From assembly GCF_001518815.1 (NCBI RefSeq), contig NZ_CP013987.1:599001-663000 (forward strand): a stretch of DNA of 64,000 bases, written 5' to 3'. Source of the DNA: Pseudomonas oryzihabitans. Lineage in GTDB: Bacteria > Pseudomonadota > Gammaproteobacteria > Pseudomonadales > Pseudomonadaceae. The translations under genes and the position numbers were made by a program. Of the stretch, positions 19,866 through 30,214 are shown piece by piece. The notes under the pieces were generated by a model. That model worked only from the letters and a program-made list of their open reading frames with translations, was not told the DNA's origin and searched no databases. Position 1 is the stretch's first letter. Every line of letters starts with the position of its first letter.

Positions 19866-20702
19866 TCAAAAGCCGAGATTTCGCCAGATGGCGATGCAAG
19901 GCTCCGCTTGGTTCAGGGTATAGAAGTGCACACCGGGTGCCCCGCCTTCGAGCAGTCGCTCGCAGAGGGCGGTCATGACTTCTTCGCCAAAGGCCTGGAT
20001 GCTCTGGGTGTCGTCACCGTAGGCTTCCAGTTGCTTCCGCAGCCAGCGAGGCAGTTCAGCGCCACAGGCATCGGAGAAGCGTGCCAACTTGCTGTAGTTG
20101 GTGATCGGCATGATGCCAGGGATCACTGGGGATTCGACTCCCAGTTTGCGGACACGTTCCACAAAATGGAAGTAGCAGTCGGCGTTGAAGAAGTACTGGG
20201 TGACCGCACGGTCAGCACCAGCCTCCATCTTGTACACGAAATTGCGCACGTCGTCCGTAAAGCTGCGTGCCTGCGGATGGGTTTCCGGATAGGCGGCGAC
20301 TTCGATATGGAAGTGATCGCCGGTTTCCTCACGGATGAAGGCGACCAGGTCACTGGCATAGCGCAGCTCGCCACCCCCGGACAGGCCCATGCCGGAGGGC
20401 AGGTCACCACGCAGGGCGACGATACGGTTGATGCCGGCTTCACGGTATTGCTGCAGCAGTTCGCGCAGCTTGGCCTTGCTGTCGCCGACGCAAGACAGGT
20501 GCGGCGCGGTCGGCACGCCGACCTCGTCGTTGAGCTGGCGCACGGTGCGATAGGTGCCGTCACGGGTGGACCCGCCGGCGCCATAGGTGCAGGAGAAGAA
20601 CTCCGGCCCGTAGCCTGCCAGCTGTCGCGCCGTGGCGATCAGCTTCTCATGGCCCGCTTCGGTCTTGCAGGGAAAGAATTCGAAACTCAGACTGGGTTTC
20701 AC
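19866..20702 (-). CDS. metF: 5,10-methylenetetrahydrofolate reductase
   Basis: MetF reduces methylene-THF to methyl-THF, the methyl donor for methionine synthase. The protein shows LSFEFFPCKTEAGHEKL near the N-terminus with the catalytic glutamate, SCTYGAGGSTR, the VALRGDLP flavin region and a TLNQAEPCIAIWRNLGF end. I chose the GTG at 20702 (278 residues), because it has a strong SD (GAGAGAGA) and lies beyond a perfect GC hairpin. The ATG at 20750 would place that hairpin inside the gene and add 16 atypical residues. It follows ahcY in a methyl-cycle operon. Confidence 0.93.
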   Translation of the reverse strand: MKPSLSFEFFPCKTEAGHEKLIATARQLAGYGPEFFSCTYGAGGSTRDGTYRTVRQLNDEVGVPTAPHLSCVGDSKAKLRELLQQYREAGINRIVALRGDLPSGMGLSGGGELRYASDLVAFIREETGDHFHIEVAAYPETHPQARSFTDDVRNFVYKMEAGADRAVTQYFFNADCYFHFVERVRKLGVESPVIPGIMPITNYSKLARFSDACGAELPRWLRKQLEAYGDDTQSIQAFGEEVMTALCERLLEGGAPGVHFYTLNQAEPCIAIWRNLGF

Positions 20703-20721
20703 GGCGTCTCTCTCGTGAGCG

Positions 20722-20743
20722 GCCCCGCCCTTGCGGGCGGGGC
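20722..20743 (-). other. Perfect GC hairpin between ahcY and metF
   Basis: GCCCCGCCC (20722-20730) and GGGCGGGGC (20735-20743) enclose loop TTGC, seven bases past the ahcY stop and 20 bases before the metF GTG. No T-run follows on the minus strand. It may protect the ahcY 3' end or lower metF translation relative to ahcY. Confidence 0.6.
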
Positions 20744-20749
20744 TGGCCA

Positions 20750-22156
<1,407 letters not shown>

Positions 22157-22185
22157 TGAAGAGTCTCCATTCGTTAGGTGCGAAT

Positions 22186-22321
22186 GGGCGCCGTTGATGC
22201 GTTCTGACAACGCTCCGTTCGAGCCTGACAACGTCTGGCGTCATGCCCGCCGAGGGTCCCGCGCCAGGGGCGGGTCGGCTAGGATGGGATAACGCAGCGT
22301 GCTGCAGCGCCCCTCGAACGG
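22186..22321 (-). promoter_or_regulatory. SAH riboswitch upstream of ahcY-metF
   Basis: On the minus strand, CCGTTCGAG (22321-22313) pairs with CTCGAACGG (22223-22215) as stem P1. GGGCGC (22312-22307), inside P1, pairs with GCGCCC (22191-22186), which lies beyond P1, giving the pseudoknot topology of the SAH riboswitch. The conserved GAGG-GCGCTGC and CAGGCTCG segments are present. An additional hairpin-rich insert of roughly 75 bases separates the P1 strands. The element ends 29 bases before the ahcY ATG. In this class, SAH binding turns expression on. The assignment rests on motif and fold recognition by eye. Confidence 0.85.
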
Positions 22322-22356
22322 AAGGCGGAGCGGCCTGTTGGCCGCGATGCGCGGGC

Positions 22357-22384
22357 AGTATAACGAGGATCGCGATAAACCCAA
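22357..22384 (-). promoter_or_regulatory. Probable promoter of the SAH riboswitch-ahcY-metF transcript
   Basis: A good -10 TATACT (minus strand 22362-22357) lies about 36 bases before the riboswitch. The -35 region is weak: TTGGGT at 22384-22379 with a 16-base spacer. Confidence 0.5.
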
Positions 22385-22473
22385 AGGGTGGCGCTCTGCC
22401 TCATGTCCACCGGAATCTCCCGCCCGCCCCCTGATCTGATGTCCCAACCCCCCTAGACCTTCAAGGAGCCCCG

Positions 22474-22869
22474 ATGAACTTCCATACCCGCAAATGGGTG
22501 AAACCCGAGGACCTCAACGCCAATGGCACCCTGTTCGGCGGTAGCCTGCTGAAGTGGATCGACGAAGAGGCGGCGATCTACGCCATCGTGCAGCTGGAAA
22601 ATCCCAAGGTGGTGACCAAGTACATCTCGGAGATCAACTTCATCAGCGCCTCGCGCCAGGGCGACATCATCGAGCTGGGCATTACCGCCACCGAGTTCGG
22701 CCGTACTTCCATCACCCTGAGATGCGAGGTGCGCAACAAGATCACCCGCAAGAGCATCCTCACCATCGACAAGATCGTCTTCGTCAACCTGGACGAGGAC
22801 GGCAATCCGGCCCCGCACGGCAAGACCGAGATCACCTACGTCAAGGACAGGTTCAAGGATTCGCCTTGA
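22474..22869 (+). CDS. Acyl-CoA thioesterase, hotdog fold (YciA-like)
   Basis: Proteins of this family hydrolyse acyl-CoA to free acid and CoA. The 131-residue single hotdog domain shows the typical N-terminal NANGTLFGGSLLKWIDEEAA, containing the GTLFGG-x(4)-W-x-D catalytic segment, and a central beta strand region with ISASRQGDIIELG. Length fits a one-domain thioesterase. It has a strong SD (AAGGAG) before the ATG. It converges on retS and the two coding regions overlap tail to tail by 17 bases. The chain-length preference cannot be told from the sequence. Confidence 0.9.
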   Translation: MNFHTRKWVKPEDLNANGTLFGGSLLKWIDEEAAIYAIVQLENPKVVTKYISEINFISASRQGDIIELGITATEFGRTSITLRCEVRNKITRKSILTIDKIVFVNLDEDGNPAPHGKTEITYVKDRFKDSP

Positions 22870-25627
22870 GGCCCGTGCGAGTCACGTCCAGGCGACGACG
22901 CTCGGCCCAGTAGAGCAGCAGCTCGCGCAGCTGGGAGAGTTCGATGGGCTTGCCCATGTGCCCGTCCATGCCGGCCTCCTGGGCGCGATCCTTGTGCTCG
23001 GCGAGGATATGGGCGGTCAGGGCCACCACCGGGGTACGGGAGCGGTGATTCTGCTGTTCCCAGGCTCGTAGCCGGCGCGTGGCGCCGAAGCCGTCCAGCA
23101 GCGGCATCTCGCAATCCATCAGGATCAGGTCGTAGGTGTTCTGCTGGAGCTTTTCGAAGGCCTCCAGGCCGTTGCCCACGGTGTCGGGTTCCACCCCGAG
23201 CTTCTTGAGCATGCCGCGGATCACCTTGACCGAAATGCTGTTGTCCTCGGCCACCAGGACCCGGAAGTCGCCTGGTATGCCGCTCGGCTGCTCCTGAGGC
23301 TCGGGCTCGCTCACCCGCTGGCCGCGGCGCGACAGTTCGTCGGCCAGGGTGGCCCTGAGGGTATAGCCGGCCACGGGCTTGGCCAGCACCCGCTTGATGC
23401 CGGCGTTGCGGGCGATGACCTTGCTCGGTGCATTGCTCAGGCCGGTCAGCATGATCAGCAGCAGATCATGGTTGAGGTTCTCGTCTTCGTTGATACGTGC
23501 CGCCAGCTGCATGCCGGTCATGCCCGGCATCTGCTGGTCGAGCAGCACTACGTCGAAGTATTCCCGCAGGTGCGACTGGGTACGCAGCAGGGCCAGGGCC
23601 TCGCGCCCGGAGGCGGCGGTGACCGCCTGCATGCCCCAGGCGCTGCACTGCTGCTGCAGCACCTTGCGGCAGAGTTCGTTGTCGTCGACCACCAGTACCC
23701 GCACGTCCTGCAGCGGGTAGTCGCTGTCGCCGCGCGAGAGCACCAGGGCCTGAGCAGGGACGGGCAGGCTGATCCAGAAGCTGGAGCCGCCCTCGGCGTT
23801 GTTCTGGATGCCGAAGTCGCCCTGCATCAGCAGCACCAGCTGGCGGGCGATGATCAAGCCGAAATCCAGGCTCTCGGTGTCGCTGGTGAGGAAGTCGCGG
23901 CTGTCGAGGTGGGTGGAGAGCAGCTGCCGGCTCAGGGCTGCATCCAGCGGGGTGCCGCTGTCCTGTACCGAGATGCGCAGCCGCGGCGGCTGGCCGGTGG
24001 CCTCCTCCAGGGAGATCACCAGGAGGATTTCTCCCTCTTCGGTGCGCTGGAAGGCGTTTTCCAGGAGGTTGAGCAGGATCTGCCGCAGGCGCGTGGGATC
24101 GCCGATGAAGCGTCGCGGCACCTGGGGCTGGATGAAGCTGAGCAGTTCGACCCGGTGCTCTTCAGCGCGCGGCCGGAAGATGTCCAGGCAGTCGTCGAGC
24201 AGGGCATTGAGGTCGAAGGTGACCTCTTCCAGCTCGATCTGGCCGCTTTCCAGGCGAGTGATGTCGATGATCTCGTTGATCAGGTTGAGTAGTTCGGCAC
24301 CGGCGCTGTGGATGGTCTGCACATAGTCGCGTTGCTTGGCCGACAGCGCCGTGCCCTGCAACAGCTCGGTCATGCCCAGCACCCCGTTCATGGGCGTGCG
24401 AATTTCATGGCTGATGCGCGAGAGGAATTCGGCCTTGCCCTTGAGCTCCGCGTGGTTGGCAGCGCGATCGCGAGTCCGGGTGAAATGCTCCTCGCGCAGG
24501 TAGCGGCGGCGTTCTTCCAGGGCCAGGGTGAGCAGGATGCCACTGAACATGCAGCTGCTGATCAAGGCGCGGCCCAGCCAGATGGGCGCGTTGGCATAGC
24601 CGGCCAGGACCGGTAGCGCGAGCATGCCGGCGACCGCCAACAGGGCGCAGCTCACCACTAGCAGGCGTGCATAGCGGGCGCCCTGGTGCCAGCGTTCCAG
24701 GGCGATGCCCAGGCAAACGAGCAGAGCCAGCCCATTGATCGCCATCAGCCAGTCGCCAATGTAGACATCGCCGGCCACGAAGCGGACCGCGGCGCCAAGG
24801 CCCACCAGCACCAGCAGGGTACCAATCAGGCGGCGGCTCCAGAGCGGCAGGCGGCGCCAGCCAAAGAAGGCACCGATCAGGTTCAGGCCGGCGGCGCTGC
24901 AGCCCAGGACCGACAGATCGGTCAGCAGCGGCGCCTGGCTCTTGAAGGCGCCGAGCAGGAATTTGCTTAAGCCGAACAGGTTCAGCGCCACGCAGACCAG
25001 CATCACCAGCAGCAGGGTCAAGGCACTGGTGGCACGACTGCGGTGGTAGAGCAGTTGCACACCGTTGTACAGCGCCAGCATGGCCAGGCAGCCGAGTAGC
25101 ACGCCGAACAGCACCAGGCGGTGCGTCACCTCGGCTTCGGCGCTGCTGCTGAGGTTCAGGGAGATGCGCATCGGCTGAGGCGATTCGAATCTCAGGAACA
25201 GGTCCAGCGGCTGATCGCTCGCCGGGATCGGAAAGACGAAGTCGCGGCTGACTTGCAATGGATTGAGCAGGGGGCGCGACAAACCATCGCGAATCTCGCT
25301 GAGCAGCTGATCGTCGCGGTAAGCGAAGAAGTCCAGGTAGCCCACATTGGGCGAGACGATGCGCAGCAGGCGTTGCTGGGTGTCGGGCTGGATGCGGGTA
25401 TGCAACCAGAGCGCGCCCGGGCCAGCCGGGCGATGGGTCTTGGCCGCGGTCAGCGGCTTGAAGGCGGAGAGCCGGTCGCGGACCTCGTCGAGGGTGTATT
25501 CACCCGTGACGTCTTCGTATTGAGCCCAGCCGGCGTCCGGCGAATTCTCGGCCTGCACGGAGTTGGCCACCAGCAGCAACAGCAGCCAGCCGATCACAAA
25601 GCCTATGGCGATCCAGAGCCGGTGCAC
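22853..25627 (-). CDS. retS: Hybrid sensor kinase RetS
   Basis: RetS is an inner-membrane hybrid kinase that in P. aeruginosa binds GacS and blocks the Gac/Rsm path, favouring acute virulence over biofilm. The 924-residue protein has a signal/TM start, a periplasmic 7TMR-DISMED2 domain (about 40-165), seven TM helices (about 170-372), HisKA with SRISHEIRTPMNG (His407), an ATPase domain with N-box NLLENAF but degenerate G1/G2 boxes (DSGTP, DFGLIIARQL), and two receiver domains with aspartates in VVLLDQQMP and LILMDCEMP. It starts at GTG with an AAGGGAA SD. Position after purD matches RetS. Its 3' end overlaps the thioesterase gene. Confidence 0.92.
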   Translation of the reverse strand: MHRLWIAIGFVIGWLLLLLVANSVQAENSPDAGWAQYEDVTGEYTLDEVRDRLSAFKPLTAAKTHRPAGPGALWLHTRIQPDTQQRLLRIVSPNVGYLDFFAYRDDQLLSEIRDGLSRPLLNPLQVSRDFVFPIPASDQPLDLFLRFESPQPMRISLNLSSSAEAEVTHRLVLFGVLLGCLAMLALYNGVQLLYHRSRATSALTLLLVMLVCVALNLFGLSKFLLGAFKSQAPLLTDLSVLGCSAAGLNLIGAFFGWRRLPLWSRRLIGTLLVLVGLGAAVRFVAGDVYIGDWLMAINGLALLVCLGIALERWHQGARYARLLVVSCALLAVAGMLALPVLAGYANAPIWLGRALISSCMFSGILLTLALEERRRYLREEHFTRTRDRAANHAELKGKAEFLSRISHEIRTPMNGVLGMTELLQGTALSAKQRDYVQTIHSAGAELLNLINEIIDITRLESGQIELEEVTFDLNALLDDCLDIFRPRAEEHRVELLSFIQPQVPRRFIGDPTRLRQILLNLLENAFQRTEEGEILLVISLEEATGQPPRLRISVQDSGTPLDAALSRQLLSTHLDSRDFLTSDTESLDFGLIIARQLVLLMQGDFGIQNNAEGGSSFWISLPVPAQALVLSRGDSDYPLQDVRVLVVDDNELCRKVLQQQCSAWGMQAVTAASGREALALLRTQSHLREYFDVVLLDQQMPGMTGMQLAARINEDENLNHDLLLIMLTGLSNAPSKVIARNAGIKRVLAKPVAGYTLRATLADELSRRGQRVSEPEPQEQPSGIPGDFRVLVAEDNSISVKVIRGMLKKLGVEPDTVGNGLEAFEKLQQNTYDLILMDCEMPLLDGFGATRRLRAWEQQNHRSRTPVVALTAHILAEHKDRAQEAGMDGHMGKPIELSQLRELLLYWAERRRLDVTRTGLKANP

Positions 25628-25656
25628 GAGAGTTCCCTTCGCGGATGCGGACGTCG

Positions 25657-25685
25657 AGTATAGATCAGCCCGTCACGTCTGTTGA
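25657..25685 (-). promoter_or_regulatory. Probable retS promoter
   Basis: TCAACA (minus strand 25685-25680), 17 bases, then TATACT (25662-25657), 30 bases before the retS GTG. The -35 lies in a hairpin-forming sequence. Confidence 0.5.
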
Positions 25686-25708
25686 CGTAACAGTGTAACA
25701 GGCTGATC
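25663..25708. other. Long inverted repeat between purD and retS
   Basis: GATCAGCC (25663-25670) pairs with GGCTGATC (25701-25708), and inside it CTGTT (25679-25683) pairs with AACAG (25689-25693). It lies 12 bases past the purD stop and overlaps the presumed retS promoter. It could be a purD transcript end, an operator for retS, or both. Confidence 0.5.
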
Positions 25709-25720
25709 CCAGGGTGAGCT

Positions 25721-27004
25721 TCACTGTCGCTCGCGGGCGATGGCGCGGTAGCCGATGTCGCTACGGTAGAAGCAGCCATTCCAGGAGACTTCCTGGGCCA
25801 GGGCATAGGCATTCTGCTGGGCGGCGGAGACCGTTTCGCCCAGCGCCGTGGCGCAAAGTACCCGACCGCCGGCTGTCACCACCTGACCATCGCGCAGCGC
25901 GGTACCGGCCTGGAACACCTTGCCCGGCAGGGTCGCGGCAGCATCGAGACCGGCGATGACATCACCCTTGGCGTAGTCACCCGGGTACCCGCCCGCGGCG
26001 AGGACGATGCCCAGGCTCGGTCGTGGATCCCAGCAGGCCTCGATCTTGTCGAGGGCCTCGGCCAGGGCGGCCTCCACCAGCAGCACCAGGCTGGACTGCA
26101 GGCGCAGCATCACCGGCTGGGTCTCGGGATCACCGAAACGGCAGTTGAATTCGATGACCTTGGGTGCACCGCTCTGATCGATCATCAGGCCGGCATAGAG
26201 GAAGCCGGTATAGACGTTGCCTTCACTGGCCATGCCGGCCACGGTGGGCTCGATGATCTCGCGCATGACCCGGGCATGGACCTCGGGGGTGACGACCGGC
26301 GCGGGGGAGTAGGCGCCCATGCCGCCGGTGTTGGGACCGCTGTCGCCGTCGCCGACGCGCTTGTGGTCCTGGCTGGTTGCCATGGGCAGCACGTTCTTGC
26401 CGTCGACCATGACGATGAAGCTGGCTTCCTCGCCGTCGAGGAACTCCTCGATCACCACCCGCGCACCGGCATCGCCGAAGGCATTGCCGGAAAGCATGTC
26501 CCGCACGGCTTCCTCGGCTTCGGCCAGGGTCATGGCGACGATCACGCCCTTGCCGGCAGCCAGGCCGTCGGCCTTGATCACGATGGGCGCACCCTGCTCG
26601 CGCAGATAGGCCAGGGCCGGCTCCACCTCGGTGAAGTTGGCATAGGCGGCGGTGGGGATCTGGTGCCGGGCCAGGAAATCCTTGGTGAAGGCCTTGGAGC
26701 CTTCCAGCTGGGCAGCGCCGGCGGTGGGGCCGAAGCAGGGCAGGCCGCGGCTGCGGAACAGGTCGACCACCCCGGCCACCAGCGGCGCCTCGGGGCCGAC
26801 GATGGTCAGCTCGACATTCGCGGCGGCGAAGTCGGCCAGTTGCTCCAGGGCCAGGACGTCGAGAGCGACGTTCTCGCACTTGGCCTCGGTGGCGGTGCCG
26901 GCGTTGCCGGGGGCGACGTAGACCTTGGTGACCCGCGTGTCCTGGGCGACTTTCCAGGCCAGGGCGTGTTCGCGGCCACCGCTACCGATGATGAGTACGT
27001 TCAT
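25721..27004 (-). CDS. purD: Phosphoribosylamine-glycine ligase
   Basis: PurD joins phosphoribosylamine and glycine with ATP to form GAR, the second step of purine synthesis. The 427-residue protein starts MNVLIIGSGGREHALAWK, the family signature, and has the ATP-grasp elements PIVIKADGLAAGKGVIVA, GDGDSGPNTGGMGAYSPAP and EFNCRFGDPETQPVMLRL. It lies downstream of purH on the same strand with a gap of about 90 bases, as in other pseudomonads. Confidence 0.98.
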   Translation of the reverse strand: MNVLIIGSGGREHALAWKVAQDTRVTKVYVAPGNAGTATEAKCENVALDVLALEQLADFAAANVELTIVGPEAPLVAGVVDLFRSRGLPCFGPTAGAAQLEGSKAFTKDFLARHQIPTAAYANFTEVEPALAYLREQGAPIVIKADGLAAGKGVIVAMTLAEAEEAVRDMLSGNAFGDAGARVVIEEFLDGEEASFIVMVDGKNVLPMATSQDHKRVGDGDSGPNTGGMGAYSPAPVVTPEVHARVMREIIEPTVAGMASEGNVYTGFLYAGLMIDQSGAPKVIEFNCRFGDPETQPVMLRLQSSLVLLVEAALAEALDKIEACWDPRPSLGIVLAAGGYPGDYAKGDVIAGLDAAATLPGKVFQAGTALRDGQVVTAGGRVLCATALGETVSAAQQNAYALAQEVSWNGCFYRSDIGYRAIARERQ

Positions 27005-27093
27005 GAAGCTTTCCTCTGGGCGGACCGCACGCAGCCGTCCACCCTTGACAGTGGGATCGACGGCCAGGGCGCAGGGCCCGGCCGTGGCGGACC

Positions 27094-28686
27094 TTAGTGG
27101 CGGAAGTGGCGCATGCCGGTGAAGACCATGGCGATGCCCGCTTCGTCCGCGGCGGCGATGACTTCGGCGTCGCGCATGGAGCCGCCCGGCTGGATCACCG
27201 CGGTGATGCCATTGGCCGCGGCGTTGTCGATGCCGTCACGGAAGGGGAAGAAGGCGTCCGACGCCATGACCGCACCCGCCACCGCCAAGCCGGCGTGCTC
27301 GGCCTTGATGGCGGCGATGCGCGCCGAGTTGACGCGGCTCATCTGGCCGGCGCCGATACCGACGGTCTGCTGGTCCTTGGCGTAGACGATGGCATTGGAT
27401 TTGACGAACTTGGCCACCTTCCAGGCGAAGATCAGGTCCTGCAGTTCCTGCTCGCTGGGCGCGCGCTGGGTCACCACCTTGAGGTCGTCGGCGGTGATAA
27501 TGGCGATGTCGCGGCTCTGCACCAGCAGACCACCATTGACGCGCTTGAGGTCCAGGCCGGGCTTGCGCTCGGCGGGCCACTCGCCGCACTCCAGCAGGCG
27601 GACGTTGGCCTTGGCCGCCACCACGTCGCGGGCTTCGGCGCTGACGCGCGGTGCGATGATCACCTCGACGAACTGGCGCTCGACGATGGCACGGGCGGTG
27701 TCGGCGTCCAGCTCGCGGTTGAAGGCGATGATGCCGCCAAAGGCCGACTCGCTGTCGGTGGCATAGGCCAGTTCATAGGCCTGGCGCAGGTCACCGGCCA
27801 CGGCCACGCCGCAGGGGTTGGCGTGCTTGACGATGACGCAGGCCGGCTGGTCGTAGCTCTTCACGGTTTCCAGGGCGGCATCGGTGTCGGCGACATTGTT
27901 GAAGGACAGTTCCTTGCCCTGCAGCTGGGTGGCGGTCGCCACGCAAGCTTCGCTGGCGTGCTCGACATAGAAGGCCGCCTGCTGGTGCGGGTTCTCGCCG
28001 TATCTCATGTCCTGCGCCTTGATGAACTGGGCGCTGAAGGTGCGCGGGAAGGCGGCACGGCCTTCGGTGGACAGGGTCTCGGCCTGCTGGTCGATGCTGC
28101 CCAGGTAGTTGGCGATCATGCCGTCGTAGGCGGCGGTGTGTTCGAAGGCCTTGAGCGCGAGGTCGAAGCGCTGGGCGTAGGTCAGGCCGCCGGCCTTGAG
28201 GTCGTCGAGGATCGCCGCGTAGTCGCTGGCGTTGACCACGATGGCGACGTCCTTGTGGTTCTTGGCCGCGCTGCGGACCATGGTCGGACCGCCGATGTCG
28301 ATGTTCTCGATGGCATCGGTCAGGCTGCAGCCGGGTTTGGCCACGGTGGCGGCGAAGGGATAGAGGTTGACCGCGACCAGGTCGATCGGGCGAATACCGT
28401 GTTCGCTCATGACCTCGTGGTCGACGCCGCGACGACCGAGGATGCCACCGTGGATCTTCGGGTGCAGGGTCTTGACGCGGCCGTCCATCATTTCCGGGAA
28501 GCCGGTGTAGTCGGCGACTTCCAGCGCCGGGATGCCCTCGTCGCGCAAGAGCTTGTAGGTACCGCCGGTGGACAGGATTTCCACACCGATGGCCGCGAGT
28601 TCACGGGCGAAGTCGACGACGCCCGTCTTGTCGGACACGCTGATCAGCGCACGGCGGACGGGGAGGCGAGAGGTCTGGTCGGTCAT
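27094..28686 (-). CDS. purH: Bifunctional AICAR transformylase / IMP cyclohydrolase
   Basis: PurH carries out the last two steps of IMP synthesis. The N-terminal MGS-like cyclohydrolase domain (about 1-200) begins [20 protein letters not shown] and contains [15 protein letters not shown]. The C-terminal AICAR transformylase domain has [24 protein letters not shown] and [16 protein letters not shown] chose the third of three clustered ATGs ([14 protein letters not shown], 530 residues), which has GGA at suitable spacing; starts at 28698 or 28692 are possible. It precedes purD and follows fis. Confidence 0.97.
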   Translation of the reverse strand: MTDQTSRLPVRRALISVSDKTGVVDFARELAAIGVEILSTGGTYKLLRDEGIPALEVADYTGFPEMMDGRVKTLHPKIHGGILGRRGVDHEVMSEHGIRPIDLVAVNLYPFAATVAKPGCSLTDAIENIDIGGPTMVRSAAKNHKDVAIVVNASDYAAILDDLKAGGLTYAQRFDLALKAFEHTAAYDGMIANYLGSIDQQAETLSTEGRAAFPRTFSAQFIKAQDMRYGENPHQQAAFYVEHASEACVATATQLQGKELSFNNVADTDAALETVKSYDQPACVIVKHANPCGVAVAGDLRQAYELAYATDSESAFGGIIAFNRELDADTARAIVERQFVEVIIAPRVSAEARDVVAAKANVRLLECGEWPAERKPGLDLKRVNGGLLVQSRDIAIITADDLKVVTQRAPSEQELQDLIFAWKVAKFVKSNAIVYAKDQQTVGIGAGQMSRVNSARIAAIKAEHAGLAVAGAVMASDAFFPFRDGIDNAAANGITAVIQPGGSMRDAEVIAAADEAGIAMVFTGMRHFRH

Positions 28687-28752
28687 GGTCATGTCCATCA
28701 GGAGGGGAAAGACCGCCGGTCAAGCCCTCTGGGCCGCCGGCGAGGAGGCGGA

Positions 28753-29070
28753 TCAGAGCAGGTCGTACTGCTTGAGCTTCTTGCGCAGGGTGCCGCGATT
28801 GAGCCCGAGCATCTCCGACGCCTTGGTCTGGTTGCCCTTGACGTAATTCATCACGCTTTCGAGCAGGGGTGCTTCCACTTCGCAGAGCACCATGTTGTAG
28901 ACGTCGGTCACCGGCTGCCCATCGAGATGGGCGAAGTAGCTGCGCAGCGCCTTTTCCACGCTGTCGCGCAGCGTCTGGCCCTCTTGCAGGGGGGCGGTCA
29001 GGTGCTGCTTGAGGTCGCCGTTGTCACTCACGGGCGCTGTTCCAGTCAAAGTCTCGGTCATCGAATTCAT
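28753..29070 (-). CDS. fis: DNA-binding protein Fis
   Basis: Fis is a nucleoid protein that bends DNA and controls rRNA and many growth-phase genes. The 105-residue protein ends in the Fis helix-turn-helix: [32 protein letters not shown] is recognisable in the last 32 residues. The central part forms the dimerisation helices. It overlaps the dusB stop by four bases (ATGA). A second ATG three codons in is also possible. The dusB-fis pairing is the ancestral gammaproteobacterial arrangement. Confidence 0.97.
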   Translation of the reverse strand: MNSMTETLTGTAPVSDNGDLKQHLTAPLQEGQTLRDSVEKALRSYFAHLDGQPVTDVYNMVLCEVEAPLLESVMNYVKGNQTKASEMLGLNRGTLRKKLKQYDLL

Positions 29071-30059
29071 GCCACCTGCTTCCCGATCGGGGGCTGCGCG
29101 AAAAACGCGCGAATGCTGGCGTGCTGGGCTTGAGTGTCTTGTAGTCGGTTGAACTGGGCGCGCGATTCCGCTGCGCCCGGACGGTCGGCCAGGTACCAGC
29201 CGACGTGCTTGCGGGCGATGCGCACGCCCATTTCCGGGCCATAGAAGGCATGCAGGGCGTCCAGATGCTCCAGCAGGATGGCTGCCACCTCGGCATCGCT
29301 GGGCGCTGCCAGGTGTTCACCGGTCGCCAGGTAATGGGCGATCTCGCGAAAGATCCAGGGCCGGCCCTGGGCCGCGCGGCCGATCAGCAGGCCGTCGCAG
29401 CGGGTATGCTCGAGCACCGCCCGAGCCTTTTCCGGGCTGTCGATGTCGCCGTTGGCGAACACCGGGATGCCTACCGCCTGCTTGATGGCCGCGATGGTGT
29501 CGTACTCGGCGGCGCCGAGGAACCTATCGTCCCGGGTGCGGCCATGTACGGCCAGTGCCTGGATGCCGGCCGCCTCGGCCAGCTGCGCGATGCGCAGGCC
29601 GTTGCGATTCTCGGGATCCCAGCCGGTGCGGATCTTCAGGGTCACGGGTACATCCACCGCGGCCACCACGGCGGCGAGGATTTCGGCCACCAGGGCCTCG
29701 TCCTTCATCAGTGCGGAGCCGGCGGCCTTGTTGCAGACCTTTTTCGCCGGGCAGCCCATGTTGATGTCGATGATCTGGGCGCCCAGTTCGACATTGCGCT
29801 GCGCCGCCTCGGCCAGCATCGCCGGGTCGCCGCCGGCGATCTGCACCGAACGTGGCTCCTGCTCGCTGGCATGGATCAGGCGCAGCCGCGACTTGCGGCT
29901 GTCATAGAGACGCACGTCACTGGTCACCATTTCCGACACGGCCATGCCGGCGCCGAGCGCGAGGCACAGGCGGCGGAAGGGCAGGTCGGTGACCCCGGCC
30001 ATGGGCGCGAGAATCAGCGAGTTGGGCAAGGTATAAGGGCCGATGCGTACCATCGACAT
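29067..30059 (-). CDS. dusB: tRNA-dihydrouridine synthase DusB
   Basis: DusB is an FMN enzyme that reduces uridine to dihydrouridine in the tRNA D-loop. The 330-residue TIM-barrel protein has [13 protein letters not shown] near the N-terminus, the catalytic cysteine in [17 protein letters not shown] (the first Cys), [18 protein letters not shown] and [12 protein letters not shown] for phosphate binding of FMN. The start has AGGGA nine bases before ATG. It is cotranscribed with fis; the promoter lies upstream of dusB. Confidence 0.97.
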   Translation of the reverse strand: MSMVRIGPYTLPNSLILAPMAGVTDLPFRRLCLALGAGMAVSEMVTSDVRLYDSRKSRLRLIHASEQEPRSVQIAGGDPAMLAEAAQRNVELGAQIIDINMGCPAKKVCNKAAGSALMKDEALVAEILAAVVAAVDVPVTLKIRTGWDPENRNGLRIAQLAEAAGIQALAVHGRTRDDRFLGAAEYDTIAAIKQAVGIPVFANGDIDSPEKARAVLEHTRCDGLLIGRAAQGRPWIFREIAHYLATGEHLAAPSDAEVAAILLEHLDALHAFYGPEMGVRIARKHVGWYLADRPGAAESRAQFNRLQDTQAQHASIRAFFAQPPIGKQVA

Positions 30060-30147
30060 ATCTTTTTCCCTGGCGAATAGGCGCCTGTTCCGCCTGCGCC
30101 GGAAACCGGCCGCGGACAGGGGCTGCTGTGCTTGAAAAGGGTTGGGA

Positions 30148-30176
30148 ATGATACCCGCTCGACGCCTCCGGATAAA
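30148..30176 (-). promoter_or_regulatory. Probable promoter of dusB-fis
   Basis: TTTATC (minus strand 30176-30171), 17-base spacer, TATCAT (30153-30148), about 90 bases before the dusB start. The -10 is good. In enterobacteria too the fis promoter lies upstream of dusB. Confidence 0.5.
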
Positions 30177-30214
30177 GCGCGAGTTGGCTAGTTTATGAGC
30201 AATTCACCCCGGGC

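Noticed and set aside
17792-19978. 728-residue ORF opposite the RhlE-like gene
   Set aside because: Shadow of the helicase gene; low-complexity hydrophobic start is the complement of the Q/G/R-rich tail.
27097-29133. 678-residue ORF opposite purH and fis
   Set aside because: Spans three genes on the other strand, H/G/V-rich composition, no motif.
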